From positions 1 to 37,156 of IMG/VR virus record IMGVR_UViG_3300005820_000005: 37,156 nucleotides of DNA, one strand, 5' to 3'. This document shows, piece by piece, positions 30,546-37,156 of this stretch (its first letter is position 1; the number at the start of each line of letters is the position of its first letter). The notes beneath the pieces are model-generated. The model was not told where the DNA came from. It ran no database searches and was given only the letters and a program-made list of their open reading frames with translations. The translations under genes and the position numbers were made by a program. Origin of the DNA: a virus.

Positions 30546-30657
30546 CAAAAAGTTAAACATTCCTGTCTTTTTTTTCCTATATTCCCCAAAGCCTTTATTT
30601 CTCAATATTCCCAGGACTACACAGATCCACTTTTATGTTAAGCGAAAGAAAGTCCAA

Positions 30658-30837
30658 TTAGCCTTTGTAATCTATTTTCATTGCATCAAATACCGCATCT
30701 GCGAACCTATCGGGTATTAACCTGGTTCCCAAACATATTAGTTCCAAAAAAATTAATACTGGCAAGACTGGCAACAGAAACATAAAGAAAAATTTAAGAT
30801 AAAATTTCGATAAATAAATGAATCTTTTTATATTCAC
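30658..30837 (-). CDS. 59-residue membrane protein
   Basis: GTG start overlapping the stop of the Com-like gene (GTGA), with GAGG eight bases before. MNIKRFIYLSKFYLKFFFMF begins a hydrophobic region with one or two membrane segments (to about residue 38), followed by a short soluble tail. Function unknown; membrane proteins in this position sometimes alter host susceptibility. Confidence 0.6.
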   Translation of the reverse strand: MNIKRFIYLSKFYLKFFFMFLLPVLPVLIFLELICLGTRLIPDRFADAVFDAMKIDYKG

Positions 30838-31022
30838 TCCTTTAACCTCACTAATTTTACTGTTACTTTTTCAAACATTTTAACACTAACCAAATTCATG
30901 GCTCCACATTTCGGGCATATAATATATTGCTCTTTTGGCTTATCACTCATTATTTCAAATCCTGGTGATCCGTCAAACATCCTTCGACCACAATTTTTGC
31001 ATCTTATCTCTTCTTTTTTTAT
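30834..31022 (-). CDS. Com-like zinc-ribbon protein
   Basis: About 62 residues: IRCKNCGRRMF near the start and YIICPKCGAMNLV later, the two CxxC knuckles of the Mu Com family, which in Mu binds mRNA and switches on translation of the DNA modification gene. The frame has no ATG, GTG or TTG start: behind AGGTG are ATT (31026-31028) and ATA (31020-31022). I give the ATA coordinates because spacing is best. Mom itself is not present here. Confidence 0.65.
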   Translation of the reverse strand: MKKEEIRCKNCGRRMFDGSPGFEIMSDKPKEQYIICPKCGAMNLVSVKMFEKVTVKLVRLKE

Positions 31023-31051
31023 CTTAATTCACCTGCCCCTGATCAGTCAAT

Positions 31052-31486
31052 TTATTCCCACCAGGAAATTAATCCGCTCCATTTCTCCATTTCTTTATAG
31101 CTTTCTATTTCCTCAAAATCTACTCCCAGATCATCACATAAAAATTTAATCATTTCGCCATTAGCCTTATCCCTTGCATATTTATCCGGGATTATGAATT
31201 TTAACCTGGCGAATTCCTCCGGATAGTATTCTTTAAACCGCCTTAATTTTGTTTTATCTGATTTTCTAAACCAGCCTTTAACTTCAACCCAGCGATTGAC
31301 TACTGCCAAAAAGAAATCTGGTTTATAAAATCTGCTGCCACGCTTAATCTCCTTAAATTCAAATTCCATATATTCATAAATATACAATTCGCCGATGTAT
31401 TTATAATACCGGGCTACATTCGCTTCCATTTTTGACCTAAAAAATTGCTTTAGATCTTCCCTATAACCGCCTTTGGCTATGTGCAT
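31052..31486 (-). CDS. PD-(D/E)XK endonuclease (resolvase type)
   Basis: 144 residues. RSKMEANVARYYKYIG (Glu21), YKPDFFL (Asp57) and VEVKGW (Glu68, Lys70) form the canonical E-PD-ExK centre, like T7 endonuclease I-type or phage PDDEXK resolvases. Probably resolves branches or frees ends in replication. TAATG overlap with the HNH gene. Confidence 0.75.
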   Translation of the reverse strand: MHIAKGGYREDLKQFFRSKMEANVARYYKYIGELYIYEYMEFEFKEIKRGSRFYKPDFFLAVVNRWVEVKGWFRKSDKTKLRRFKEYYPEEFARLKFIIPDKYARDKANGEMIKFLCDDLGVDFEEIESYKEMEKWSGLISWWE

Positions 31487-32073
31487 TATATTTTCCCCGA
31501 TAATTTTAATGCTGGTTGAAAAGAGTTCTTTAATTTGTTACTCTTAATTCTATTTTCTTTTTCAGTTAATAGTCTTAAATTAGTTAACGCCCAACAACGC
31601 TTAAAATCTGGATTGTTAGGTGTATTATAATTAAATGCAGATATGGGAATAATGTGATCAATATGCAACCTGCCATCTAAAAAATCTTGCCATACATAAC
31701 CCCGAGGCAATGTATATTTTAATCGTTTTATTAAATCAACTTTTGTATATCCAACGAGAATTTCCCATTTTCTATAATTTTTCTTACCTTTTAAAGATCT
31801 GCGTATTTTACTACTTATATCATTATCAAGCCTAATTTTTAAATCCATTCTACGTTTCATATTTACATATTGCCTTCTTTGTTCAGTATGATTTCTACGA
31901 TATTGTTTTCTTCGTTTTGATATTTTTTCACTATTTATTTTATTATATATTTTTTGCTGTTTTAATATTCTTTCACGATTATCTTTATAATATTTCTTCC
32001 TTTTTTTTAATATTCTTTCACGATTTTTAATATACCAATTTCTATCTTGTTTTTTTTCTTTTTCAGTTTTCAT
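31486..32073 (-). CDS. HNH endonuclease with basic N-terminus
   Basis: 195 residues. The first 80 are strongly basic and repetitive (RERILKKRKKYYKDNRERIL), DNA-contacting. Residues about 140-190 contain LHIDHIIPISAF and LTNLRLLTEKENRIKSNK, the HNH fold. GGAGG ribosome site. A free-standing (possibly homing) endonuclease. Confidence 0.8.
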   Translation of the reverse strand: MKTEKEKKQDRNWYIKNRERILKKRKKYYKDNRERILKQQKIYNKINSEKISKRRKQYRRNHTEQRRQYVNMKRRMDLKIRLDNDISSKIRRSLKGKKNYRKWEILVGYTKVDLIKRLKYTLPRGYVWQDFLDGRLHIDHIIPISAFNYNTPNNPDFKRCWALTNLRLLTEKENRIKSNKLKNSFQPALKLSGKI

Positions 32074-32220
32074 TTAATTAACCTCCAATATTAAATATAC
32101 AATCCCACTTAAACTTATAATTACTAAGATAAGCCAAATAATCCAATCATTAACCGCTTCCGCTTTTTTGATCGGGCTGCTAAATCCTTTAATCTGTTGG
32201 TTAGACCATCTTAATTTCAT
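32074..32220 (-). CDS. 48-residue single-TM protein
   Basis: ATG overlaps the preceding stop (ATGA). MKLRWSNQQIKGFSSPIKKA is soluble; about residues 24-45 are one membrane segment (WIIWLILVIISLSGIVYLIL). No known family. Confidence 0.65.
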   Translation of the reverse strand: MKLRWSNQQIKGFSSPIKKAEAVNDWIIWLILVIISLSGIVYLILEVN

Positions 32221-32423
32221 TTAAACATCCCCTCCATCTTTTTTATCTTTAATTTTTCTTCTTTTTTCTCTCTCTCAGCTCGTCTGATATTTTCTTGAAG
32301 ATCGAATTTACTGGTTCCCTTGTGGGTTTTAAATTCATAATTGTGCTGCTTTTTAATTTTCCTGGCCCTTCTTCGAGCCTTGATCCATTTTTTCTTTCTT
32401 AGAATATCTGATTTTTTCGTCAT
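32217..32423 (-). CDS. Very basic small protein
   Basis: 68 residues, about half Lys, Arg or Glu (RKKKWIKARRRARKIKKQ). Likely nucleic-acid binding. Chain of ATGA overlaps on both sides. Confidence 0.65.
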   Translation of the reverse strand: MTKKSDILRKKKWIKARRRARKIKKQHNYEFKTHKGTSKFDLQENIRRAEREKKEEKLKIKKMEGMFK

Positions 32424-32563
32424 ATCTTTATATCTATCCTGATAATATTAGGATTTACCCGATAAACTTTTATCAAGCCATCTTTCGATACTATTTTATC
32501 TACAGTATTTTGATGTAGAAATATCTGTAATAATTCTTTTACCATTTGCTCGATGCTTTCCAT
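32420..32563 (-). CDS. 47-residue hypothetical protein
   Basis: MESIEQMVKELLQIFLHQNT followed by a beta-strand end (IKVYRVNPNIIRIDIKI). AAAGGAG ribosome site, ATGA overlap downstream. No domain recognised. Confidence 0.65.
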   Translation of the reverse strand: MESIEQMVKELLQIFLHQNTVDKIVSKDGLIKVYRVNPNIIRIDIKI

Positions 32564-32582
32564 TGTTCTTCTCCTTTCTTTT

Positions 32583-32831
32583 TTAATTTGGATCGGTCAA
32601 CCCGACCTTAATATTTTTTATTTCTTTCTCGGTATAAATTCCCAGTTTGGCTTCAACCTTCTTTAACCGTTCTTCCTGATCTTCTAAAACTTTTAAAGTC
32701 TGATCCATAAAAAATCCTATATTTATGGCATCTTCTTCGACCATTCCACATCCCGGTATATTGCAGTACTTTAAATATCCCCTAATATAATCTTTTTTTA
32801 TTTCTTTTAATTTCTCTAAATTTTTACTCAT
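32583..32831 (-). CDS. Coiled-coil hypothetical protein
   Basis: 82 residues from the ATG at 32831 that overlaps the HTH gene stop. CNIPGCGMVEEDAINIGFF in the middle, then a leucine/glutamate coiled coil. Unknown. Confidence 0.6.
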   Translation of the reverse strand: MSKNLEKLKEIKKDYIRGYLKYCNIPGCGMVEEDAINIGFFMDQTLKVLEDQEERLKKVEAKLGIYTEKEIKNIKVGLTDPN

Positions 32832-33198
32832 CTGCAATTGCCCTCGACTTTTTTAATATATTCTGGACTAAAAACTTCTCATTCCCGGTATCAACCGTAT
32901 TAAAAACTTTCATATATTTATTATTTATCCTGGTATTCTCCTTCATTTTGGCCTGTAATTCCGGACTAAACTTTCTCTTTTGCCTTATCGGTCTTTCGTT
33001 TCTCCTACGTCTTACCACCCCATATCTCTTGATTTTTGCGCCCCACTTTATTAGCCTTAAATATATTGTGGATTCTTTTATTCCATATGATTCAGCGATT
33101 TCTGATATTGGCATATTCTCCTTATATTTTTGAATTATGCCTTCTTTGTTTTCGTCTATATATTTTGCGATGATGAGTTTATTATTAACATTCATCAT
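32824..33198 (-). CDS. Helix-turn-helix DNA-binding protein
   Basis: 124 residues, AAAGGAG ribosome site. HTH at about 25-50 (MPISEIAESYGIKESTIYLRL), similar to resolvase/TerS-type HTH, then a very basic stretch (RRRRNERPIRQKRK). Follows the O-type initiator by four bases, so may be a replication partner or a regulator. Confidence 0.7.
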   Translation of the reverse strand: MMNVNNKLIIAKYIDENKEGIIQKYKENMPISEIAESYGIKESTIYLRLIKWGAKIKRYGVVRRRRNERPIRQKRKFSPELQAKMKENTRINNKYMKVFNTVDTGNEKFLVQNILKKSRAIADE

Positions 33199-33202
33199 TT
33201 AA

Positions 33203-33973
33203 TTATCTCCTTTCTTCATAGCCCGGGTGATCATTTATATAAAACTTTTTTGCCTGCATTAACCAAGCCCAAACTAATTTTTCTATTTTACCTTCATATT
33301 TTTCTTTTATCATTTTTTTGTATTTTTCTGGATCATCTAAAAACTTTGTTTTCCAAAGATCATAGAATAGATAATTAATCGTTAACATAGGAAAAGCCCC
33401 CTGGTACATTTTTAATCTCCAATCATATAATCCCCACCAACATTTATCTTCAAAACTAAATTCAAGGGGGTCTTTCCCTTCTTTTAGTTTTTTGTTAGAA
33501 GAGTCTACGGACTCTTTTTGTATAGTTTCTTTTGTAAGAGTTTCTTTAGTTTCTTTTGTGGTTACCCCCTTTGGTAACTTTTTCTTACCCCCTTTGGTAA
33601 CTTCAGTTACCCCCTTTGGTAACTTTAAAACCCCCTTTGGTAACTTTTTCTTATGATGAGAAGTTACCCCCTTTGGTAACTTTATCCATTTGTCATAGTC
33701 TTTTTGAAAAGCTAAATTTTTGCCATTTTTTATAATTAGATTTTTCTGTATTAATATTTTTATAGTTCTACTAATATGAGTTTCTGCTATCCCGGTCATA
33801 TCTGATATTTGGGTATTAGTGATCCAATCTTCTTTTTTATGCCAGCCATAAGTTTTCCTAAAAATAGCCCACAATACTTGACTTTCATAACTGGACAAAT
33901 GTATTTTGGCCAATGCTTCAACTATTTTATTGGCTATATCGACGTGACCGTTTTCCTTTTGAGGATTAGCCAT
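33203..33973 (-). CDS. Phage replication initiator (O-like)
   Basis: 256 residues. Residues 1-95 are the phage replication protein O winged-helix domain (DIANKIVEALAKIHLSSYES, WHKKEDWITNTQISDMTG). A low-complexity region (about 97-150) repeats KLPKGVT because it contains the iterons. The C-terminal 90 residues would contact the host helicase or a loader. No helicase or polymerase gene is seen in the window, so the phage relies on host replication. Confidence 0.85.
   Translation of the reverse strand: MANPQKENGHVDIANKIVEALAKIHLSSYESQVLWAIFRKTYGWHKKEDWITNTQISDMTGIAETHISRTIKILIQKNLIIKNGKNLAFQKDYDKWIKLPKGVTSHHKKKLPKGVLKLPKGVTEVTKGGKKKLPKGVTTKETKETLTKETIQKESVDSSNKKLKEGKDPLEFSFEDKCWWGLYDWRLKMYQGAFPMLTINYLFYDLWKTKFLDDPEKYKKMIKEKYEGKIEKLVWAWLMQAKKFYINDHPGYEERR
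33561..33680. repeat. Five origin-type iterons inside the O gene
   Basis: Core ACCCCCTTTGGTAAC recurs with ACCCCC starting at 33564, 33587, 33609, 33630 and 33666 (spacing 23, 22, 21, 36). Full units are GTTACCCCCTTTGGTAAC, with inverted GTTACC/GGTAAC ends. As in lambda, the binding sites for the initiator are inside its own gene. Confidence 0.85.
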
Positions 33974-34190
33974 AATTTAAAAAATCTCCCTTAAATTTCT
34001 TTTTATATTTCCGGGGACAGGCCAATAGCCACAAAACCTGCCCCCGCCTCTTTTAGCACTCTTACATAAAGAGATATCAAACCATAACCAAAGGCACCAC
34101 CTCACTTTAAATATCCCCGCTCCCCTGAAATATGGTCAAAGGAGCAGGGAACGGCAATCCGGAGAACCCTGGAGAGAAAGCCGGACCGCC
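33974..34190. other. Intergenic region before the O gene
   Basis: No gene. It contains a GC-rich hairpin (CGGGG-ACAGG with CCTGC-CCCCG, 34012-34046) and a purine-rich stretch; probable mRNA structure or part of the origin. Confidence 0.45.
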
Positions 34191-34397
34191 TTATTTATTA
34201 ACCTCAATGGCCAACCTATAATACATAACCGGATCATTGCTTCTTACTTTTTTCTTATCAATATCAGCAATCAAGTTTTTAAAATAATTCTCCACTTCTG
34301 ATAGATCTACCCTAGTATCGTGCCTAATTTTAATCTCCCGGCCTTCCCGGATATCATTTAATAAATCTGTCACTGCAAATAATTCTCTATAAGTCAT
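34191..34397 (-). CDS. Small hypothetical protein
   Basis: 68 residues (MTYRELFAVTDLLNDIREGR), helical, mixed charge. AGAGATTA ribosome site. Unknown early protein. Confidence 0.6.
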   Translation of the reverse strand: MTYRELFAVTDLLNDIREGREIKIRHDTRVDLSEVENYFKNLIADIDKKKVRSNDPVMYYRLAIEVNK

Positions 34398-34457
34398 TAA
34401 TCTCTTTTGCCCCCTTTTTTATAGAAATCACGATATTATTTATAGTCTTTCTATGGT

Positions 34458-35198
34458 TTATTTATAGTTAGGAAATTCTTTGATTTCTTCCGGATAGATA
34501 TTTTTTAGGCTATCTTTTAGGTAAACTGGGATATCATTATCCCGGCAAAATTTAACTATGCTTTCGATCCAATGCCATCTTGGAGTAATCCGGCCTTTTC
34601 TTTTACCGGTTTCAGCCCCCAGGATAACCCAGTCTAGGAATATTAAATCCAGGGGATTTATTTGTTCGAGTATAGGCTCGATAGATACGAAATAAAGATA
34701 CTTTCCGTTCAGGCTAAGATCCCTTAGTTTTTTGATATGCAATATTCCATTGGCCAGATCCTTGTTTTCGGTAATGGTAAAGCCCAGCCAGGCCTTTGCC
34801 GGGAATTCTAGACGATGGTAGATATAGGGATATTTCGTTAGGAATTGGAATATATGTTGAGGATATCCCTTTATCCTCTTGAATGTTTTGAAAATCCAGT
34901 CTTTTTTCCAGAATCGGATCTCACTCATTGATCCCACGAATATTTTTTGGGTTTTTTGGGGAAATTTTTTATCAAATTGTGCTTCCAAAAATGTAGGCCT
35001 AAAATTTTTTAACTCCGATAGGTGATCGCCGGTCCAGGCCCAGGTAGGATGTTTTTTCCAATAATGATTAAATTCAATTTCGTACATTTGTCTCCAACGG
35101 AATTTTGCTATTTTTCGGGCATAACAATATTCACAATGATTTAAACATCCCCAAACCGGATTCCAGGTGGCACTACACCACCCGATTTTATTTTTCAT
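34458..35198 (-). CDS. Phage Gp37/Gp68 (DUF5131) radical-SAM-type protein
   Basis: 246 residues. WNPVWGCLNHCEYCYARK gives Cys18-x3-Cys22-x2-Cys25, the iron-sulfur signature of radical SAM enzymes. FVGSMSEIRFW, FLTKYP and WVILGAETGKRKG are hallmarks of the DUF5131 family common in phages. The substrate is unknown; a base or tRNA modification has been proposed for relatives. Confidence 0.8.
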   Translation of the reverse strand: MKNKIGWCSATWNPVWGCLNHCEYCYARKIAKFRWRQMYEIEFNHYWKKHPTWAWTGDHLSELKNFRPTFLEAQFDKKFPQKTQKIFVGSMSEIRFWKKDWIFKTFKRIKGYPQHIFQFLTKYPYIYHRLEFPAKAWLGFTITENKDLANGILHIKKLRDLSLNGKYLYFVSIEPILEQINPLDLIFLDWVILGAETGKRKGRITPRWHWIESIVKFCRDNDIPVYLKDSLKNIYPEEIKEFPNYK

Positions 35199-35240
35199 CT
35201 CTTAGTCTACCCCCTTAAAAAATTCTTTGCTGGACTTTAG

Positions 35241-35759
35241 CTATCCTCTTATATGACATATCAATCTCTCTCGCCACTCAGCATATTTTCGTTTATACTC
35301 TTGTTTTATCTCTCTTTTCTGCCTATATTTCTCTGCTAATACCCTTCTGCCCATTTCTCCAATATTATGTATTATAAAGTGTGCTCCACGGGTAAGGAGT
35401 GCTAAATTATTTATGTTATCATTCATAGTATTATTATCAATATGATGTATTAAATAACCTTTTGGTATCTTGTCATTATCTTTAGTCCATACAAATTTAG
35501 CATATTCTATCCATTTATCTGGTTCGGCAATTTTTATCCATCGCCTTTTTTTATTGCCTTTATCTATTCTATAGCTAATAGTCCCCACCGCTTGCCAATT
35601 AATGCCTTTTTGGCCTTTTTTAAATTCAGTTCTTGGAGAGAGATGTATTCCCTTTAATCCTTTATTCCAAGTTTTGTGTCCTTTCTTAAAAGATGTCCCA
35701 TTTGGTTTATTTCCTTTGGCAAATTGGTTTCCGATTAAATAATTATTATTTCTATTCAT
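35241..35759 (-). CDS. HNH homing-type endonuclease with NUMOD-like repeats
   Basis: 172 residues from the ATG at 35759 (AGAGGAAGG upstream). FKKGHKTWNKGLKG and EFKKGQKGIN are NUMOD3-like DNA-binding motifs; LIHHIDNNTMNDNINNLALL is the HNH core. A mobile endonuclease, unrelated in detail to 31486-32073. Confidence 0.8.
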   Translation of the reverse strand: MNRNNNYLIGNQFAKGNKPNGTSFKKGHKTWNKGLKGIHLSPRTEFKKGQKGINWQAVGTISYRIDKGNKKRRWIKIAEPDKWIEYAKFVWTKDNDKIPKGYLIHHIDNNTMNDNINNLALLTRGAHFIIHNIGEMGRRVLAEKYRQKREIKQEYKRKYAEWRERLICHIRG

Positions 35760-35834
35760 AATCCTTCCTCTCTGATTCCGCTGACAATTTTGGTAAGACA
35801 TTTAAAGCGTGTCCTAAAATTATGGTATTAATCA

Positions 35835-36029
35835 TTAATTAGTTTCCTTTTGAATCTTTTTATTACTTCTTTCTCTTAGATATTCCAATAGCCTTAAAAG
35901 TTTAATATCATTCTCTTTATCTAATTCTCTTAATTCTTCGGTAGTTATACGGACCTTTTTTCTTATCAAATCTTCTATTGAAACTTCTTTGAGTGTATTT
36001 TCATTTTTTGCCCCCAAGCATTTTTTCAA
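35835..36029 (-). CDS. Hypothetical acidic/basic helical protein
   Basis: Up to 64 residues from a TTG inside the end of the preceding gene; the start is not settled. LIRKKVRITTEELRELDKEN and a long helix follow. Unknown. Confidence 0.45.
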   Translation of the reverse strand: MKKCLGAKNENTLKEVSIEDLIRKKVRITTEELRELDKENDIKLLRLLEYLRERSNKKIQKETN

Positions 36030-36180
36030 ATACTTTTTTCTTTATTTTTTCCAGTAAAGTTAAAGCACATTTTTGGTGATAAAGTCTATGATCATACATA
36101 GTCAAATCATCGCTAAGGATCTTCTTCCCGCACTTGAAACATATCCAGGCAACCCCTTCTTGTAATCTGTATTTTTCCAT
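36001..36180 (-). CDS. 59-residue zinc-knuckle protein
   Basis: MEKYRLQEGVAWICFKCGKK then DHRLYHQKCALTLL: Cys14, Cys17, His35 and Cys38 make one CCHC-type zinc site. Starts a few bases after the TOPRIM gene stop. Confidence 0.65.
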   Translation of the reverse strand: MEKYRLQEGVAWICFKCGKKILSDDLTMYDHRLYHQKCALTLLEKIKKKVFEKMLGGKK

Positions 36181-36185
36181 ATTGA

Positions 36186-37019
36186 TTAAACCCTCTTTTC
36201 TATAAACTTATTCAATCTGATTTTCTCGCTCTTCTCTTTTTTTAGCATTTGTACTAAATAACCCTCATCAATATTCTGTAATATACAATCTTCAATAATC
36301 TTCCTGAGTACGTCCGGGGGCAATGAATCAAGTTCTACTACCATATCAGAGCCATAGACACTAACGAATTTATTATAATTAGGATCGCTCTGTTTGGCCG
36401 GATCTGAAGGTAATTGATATTTCTCTATCTGTTTTTGTGTTAAAGCGATCCTTTCAAAATTGATAAATACACCAAAATCCATAATTCTTTTTTTTATAGA
36501 ATCATAAATAGATAGTCCTGAAGGGTCAAAATCACCGCAATAATATAAATAGCATTCTTTATCATTTTGAGCCCTATATCTTTCAGCGGTCCTATATACT
36601 TCTGTCCGGGATAACTGCCCCCTGGCCACCATTAGAGCAACGTCATATTGATAGGTAATTTCAGTTAAAACGCTTCGCAGGGCATCCTTTTCTGTCCAGA
36701 TTTCTATATAATTATCCTGGTTTTGCCATTTATCTTTACGGTAGGATCTTTTAACCGTCTGCATAAATTCATTGAGATTGGTCCAGGAGCTCAATTTGTC
36801 TACTTCCCTTAGCCGATCGGCAAATCCCTCTTCCGGTAACATCCCTTCATCCCTACCCGCTACACAAAGCCGGGATAATTTTTTATAATATCTTTGCTCA
36901 TTAGGAATAATTTGCCTAGCCACTAATTGATAATAAATTTGTCTGAGCGTTAAAGCGAAGTCATAACTATTTATTATTTCTTGTACTTGTGTTAAAAGTT
37001 CTAAAGATTGTTTTTGCAT
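36186..37019 (-). CDS. TopoVI-A/Spo11-like TOPRIM protein
   Basis: 277 residues. N-terminal TLRQIYYQLVA (Tyr29/30) and YYKKLSRLCVAGRDEG look like the winged-helix catalytic-tyrosine domain of topoisomerase VI A/Spo11. TOPRIM residues are Glu110 (IEIWTEKDAL) and Asp163-x-Asp165 (YCGDFDPSG). Might make or cleave DNA breaks. No TopoVI-B partner is present. GGAG ribosome site inside the end of the 3D gene (across the circle join). Confidence 0.7.
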   Translation of the reverse strand: MQKQSLELLTQVQEIINSYDFALTLRQIYYQLVARQIIPNEQRYYKKLSRLCVAGRDEGMLPEEGFADRLREVDKLSSWTNLNEFMQTVKRSYRKDKWQNQDNYIEIWTEKDALRSVLTEITYQYDVALMVARGQLSRTEVYRTAERYRAQNDKECYLYYCGDFDPSGLSIYDSIKKRIMDFGVFINFERIALTQKQIEKYQLPSDPAKQSDPNYNKFVSVYGSDMVVELDSLPPDVLRKIIEDCILQNIDEGYLVQMLKKEKSEKIRLNKFIEKRV

Positions 37020-37025
37020 TTATTT

Positions 37026-37156
37026 TTACTCCAATAAATAAACCTTTATCAGTCTCCGACCCCATTCAATAGCTTCTTCGTAAGTTTCAAAACATAAATC
37101 AATTTTCCAACCCTTAATAGCCGAGCCCCGGTCATTGCATTTGCCGGGGCCATAAC
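37026..37156 (-). CDS. 3' end of the 3D-domain gene (repeated by the terminal overlap)
   Basis: Codons from about residue 82 onward (AIKGWKIDLCFETYEEA ... RRLIKVYLLE) to the TAA at 37026-37028. The same gene as 1-363, not a second copy. Confidence 0.85.
   Translation of the reverse strand, partial: YGPGKCNDRGSAIKGWKIDLCFETYEEAIEWGRRLIKVYLLE
37038..37156. repeat. Terminal direct repeat, right copy
   Basis: Exact copy of 1-119. Confidence 0.95.

Larger units (their letters stand above)
30151..30657. other. Gene-free region with attP candidates
   Basis: About 500 bases without a supportable gene. Two copies of a roughly 31-base direct repeat, ATAGGTTAAACAAAAA ... CCTGTC (30199-30229 and 30536-30567), each belong to an inverted pair: TCTAACC/GGTTAAA (30182-30208) and TTTAACC/GGTTAAA (30515-30545). 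Between them are three copies of AGCCACTCCGA and T-runs (30474-30490). This is what an integrase attachment region looks like. Confidence 0.55.

Noticed and set aside
1-37156. Diversity-generating retroelement, reverse transcriptase, toxin-antitoxin pair or DNA methylase
   Set aside because: Looked for because of the many small genes and fibre repeats; none of the protein motifs is present.

Overview
The window is a complete or nearly complete genome of a small temperate tailed phage (class Caudoviricetes). The first 119 bases are repeated exactly as the last 119 (1-119 = 37038-37156), so the sequence closes into a circle of 37,037 bp; one gene, the 3D-domain protein, runs across the join. 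The DNA is AT-rich. Nearly every gene is on the minus strand, tightly packed with stop/start overlaps of the ATGA or TAATG kind and strong AGGAGG-type ribosome binding sites. The host is therefore probably a low-GC bacterium with Firmicutes-like translation signals. Sec signal peptides and a lipobox also point to a bacterial host. I cannot name the host.

Read in the direction of transcription (high to low coordinates). Early/replication region (37019 to about 29160): a TopoVI-A/Spo11-like TOPRIM protein, small zinc proteins, two HNH endonucleases, a radical-SAM-type DUF5131 (phage Gp37/Gp68) protein, an O-type replication initiator carrying five origin-like iterons inside its gene, a helix-turn-helix protein, several tiny proteins (two with membrane segments), two PD-(D/E)XK-type nucleases, a Com-like zinc ribbon and a catalytic-domain-only tyrosine integrase with likely att sites beside it. 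Next comes an unusual segment (29174-28247): three long arrays of the pentamer GGTNN, each ending in a hairpin whose stem covaries between copies, flanking an unrecognised 175-residue protein.

Packaging and head (28181-18057): a mini-gene duplicating the TerL N-terminus, a TerS-position gene, a GC-rich perfect palindrome, HK97-type large terminase, a portal fused to a MuF domain, a ChaB/protease/scaffold fusion with an internal scaffold start, decoration protein, capsid, a beta-helix protein, a DUF1320 connector and a Mu gpG-like protein. Tail (18060-4304): terminator, tail tube with an inserted carbohydrate-binding-like domain, chaperones joined by a -1 frameshift, tape measure, hub and fibre proteins. 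There is no sheath gene, so the tail is probably siphovirus-like. One plus-strand lipoprotein gene (a moron) with its own promoter sits between chaperone and tape measure. Four consecutive tail-fibre-region proteins carry apparent Sec signal peptides.

Lysis and left end (4300-1): small membrane proteins, a transglutaminase-like protein, a GH108 endolysin, then a short regulatory region (leaderless HTH gene, palindromic operator, terminator, structured leader) and a small early operon that ends in the 3D-domain gene and leads round the circle into the TOPRIM gene.

All functional names come from motifs and gene order read by eye; no database search was run.
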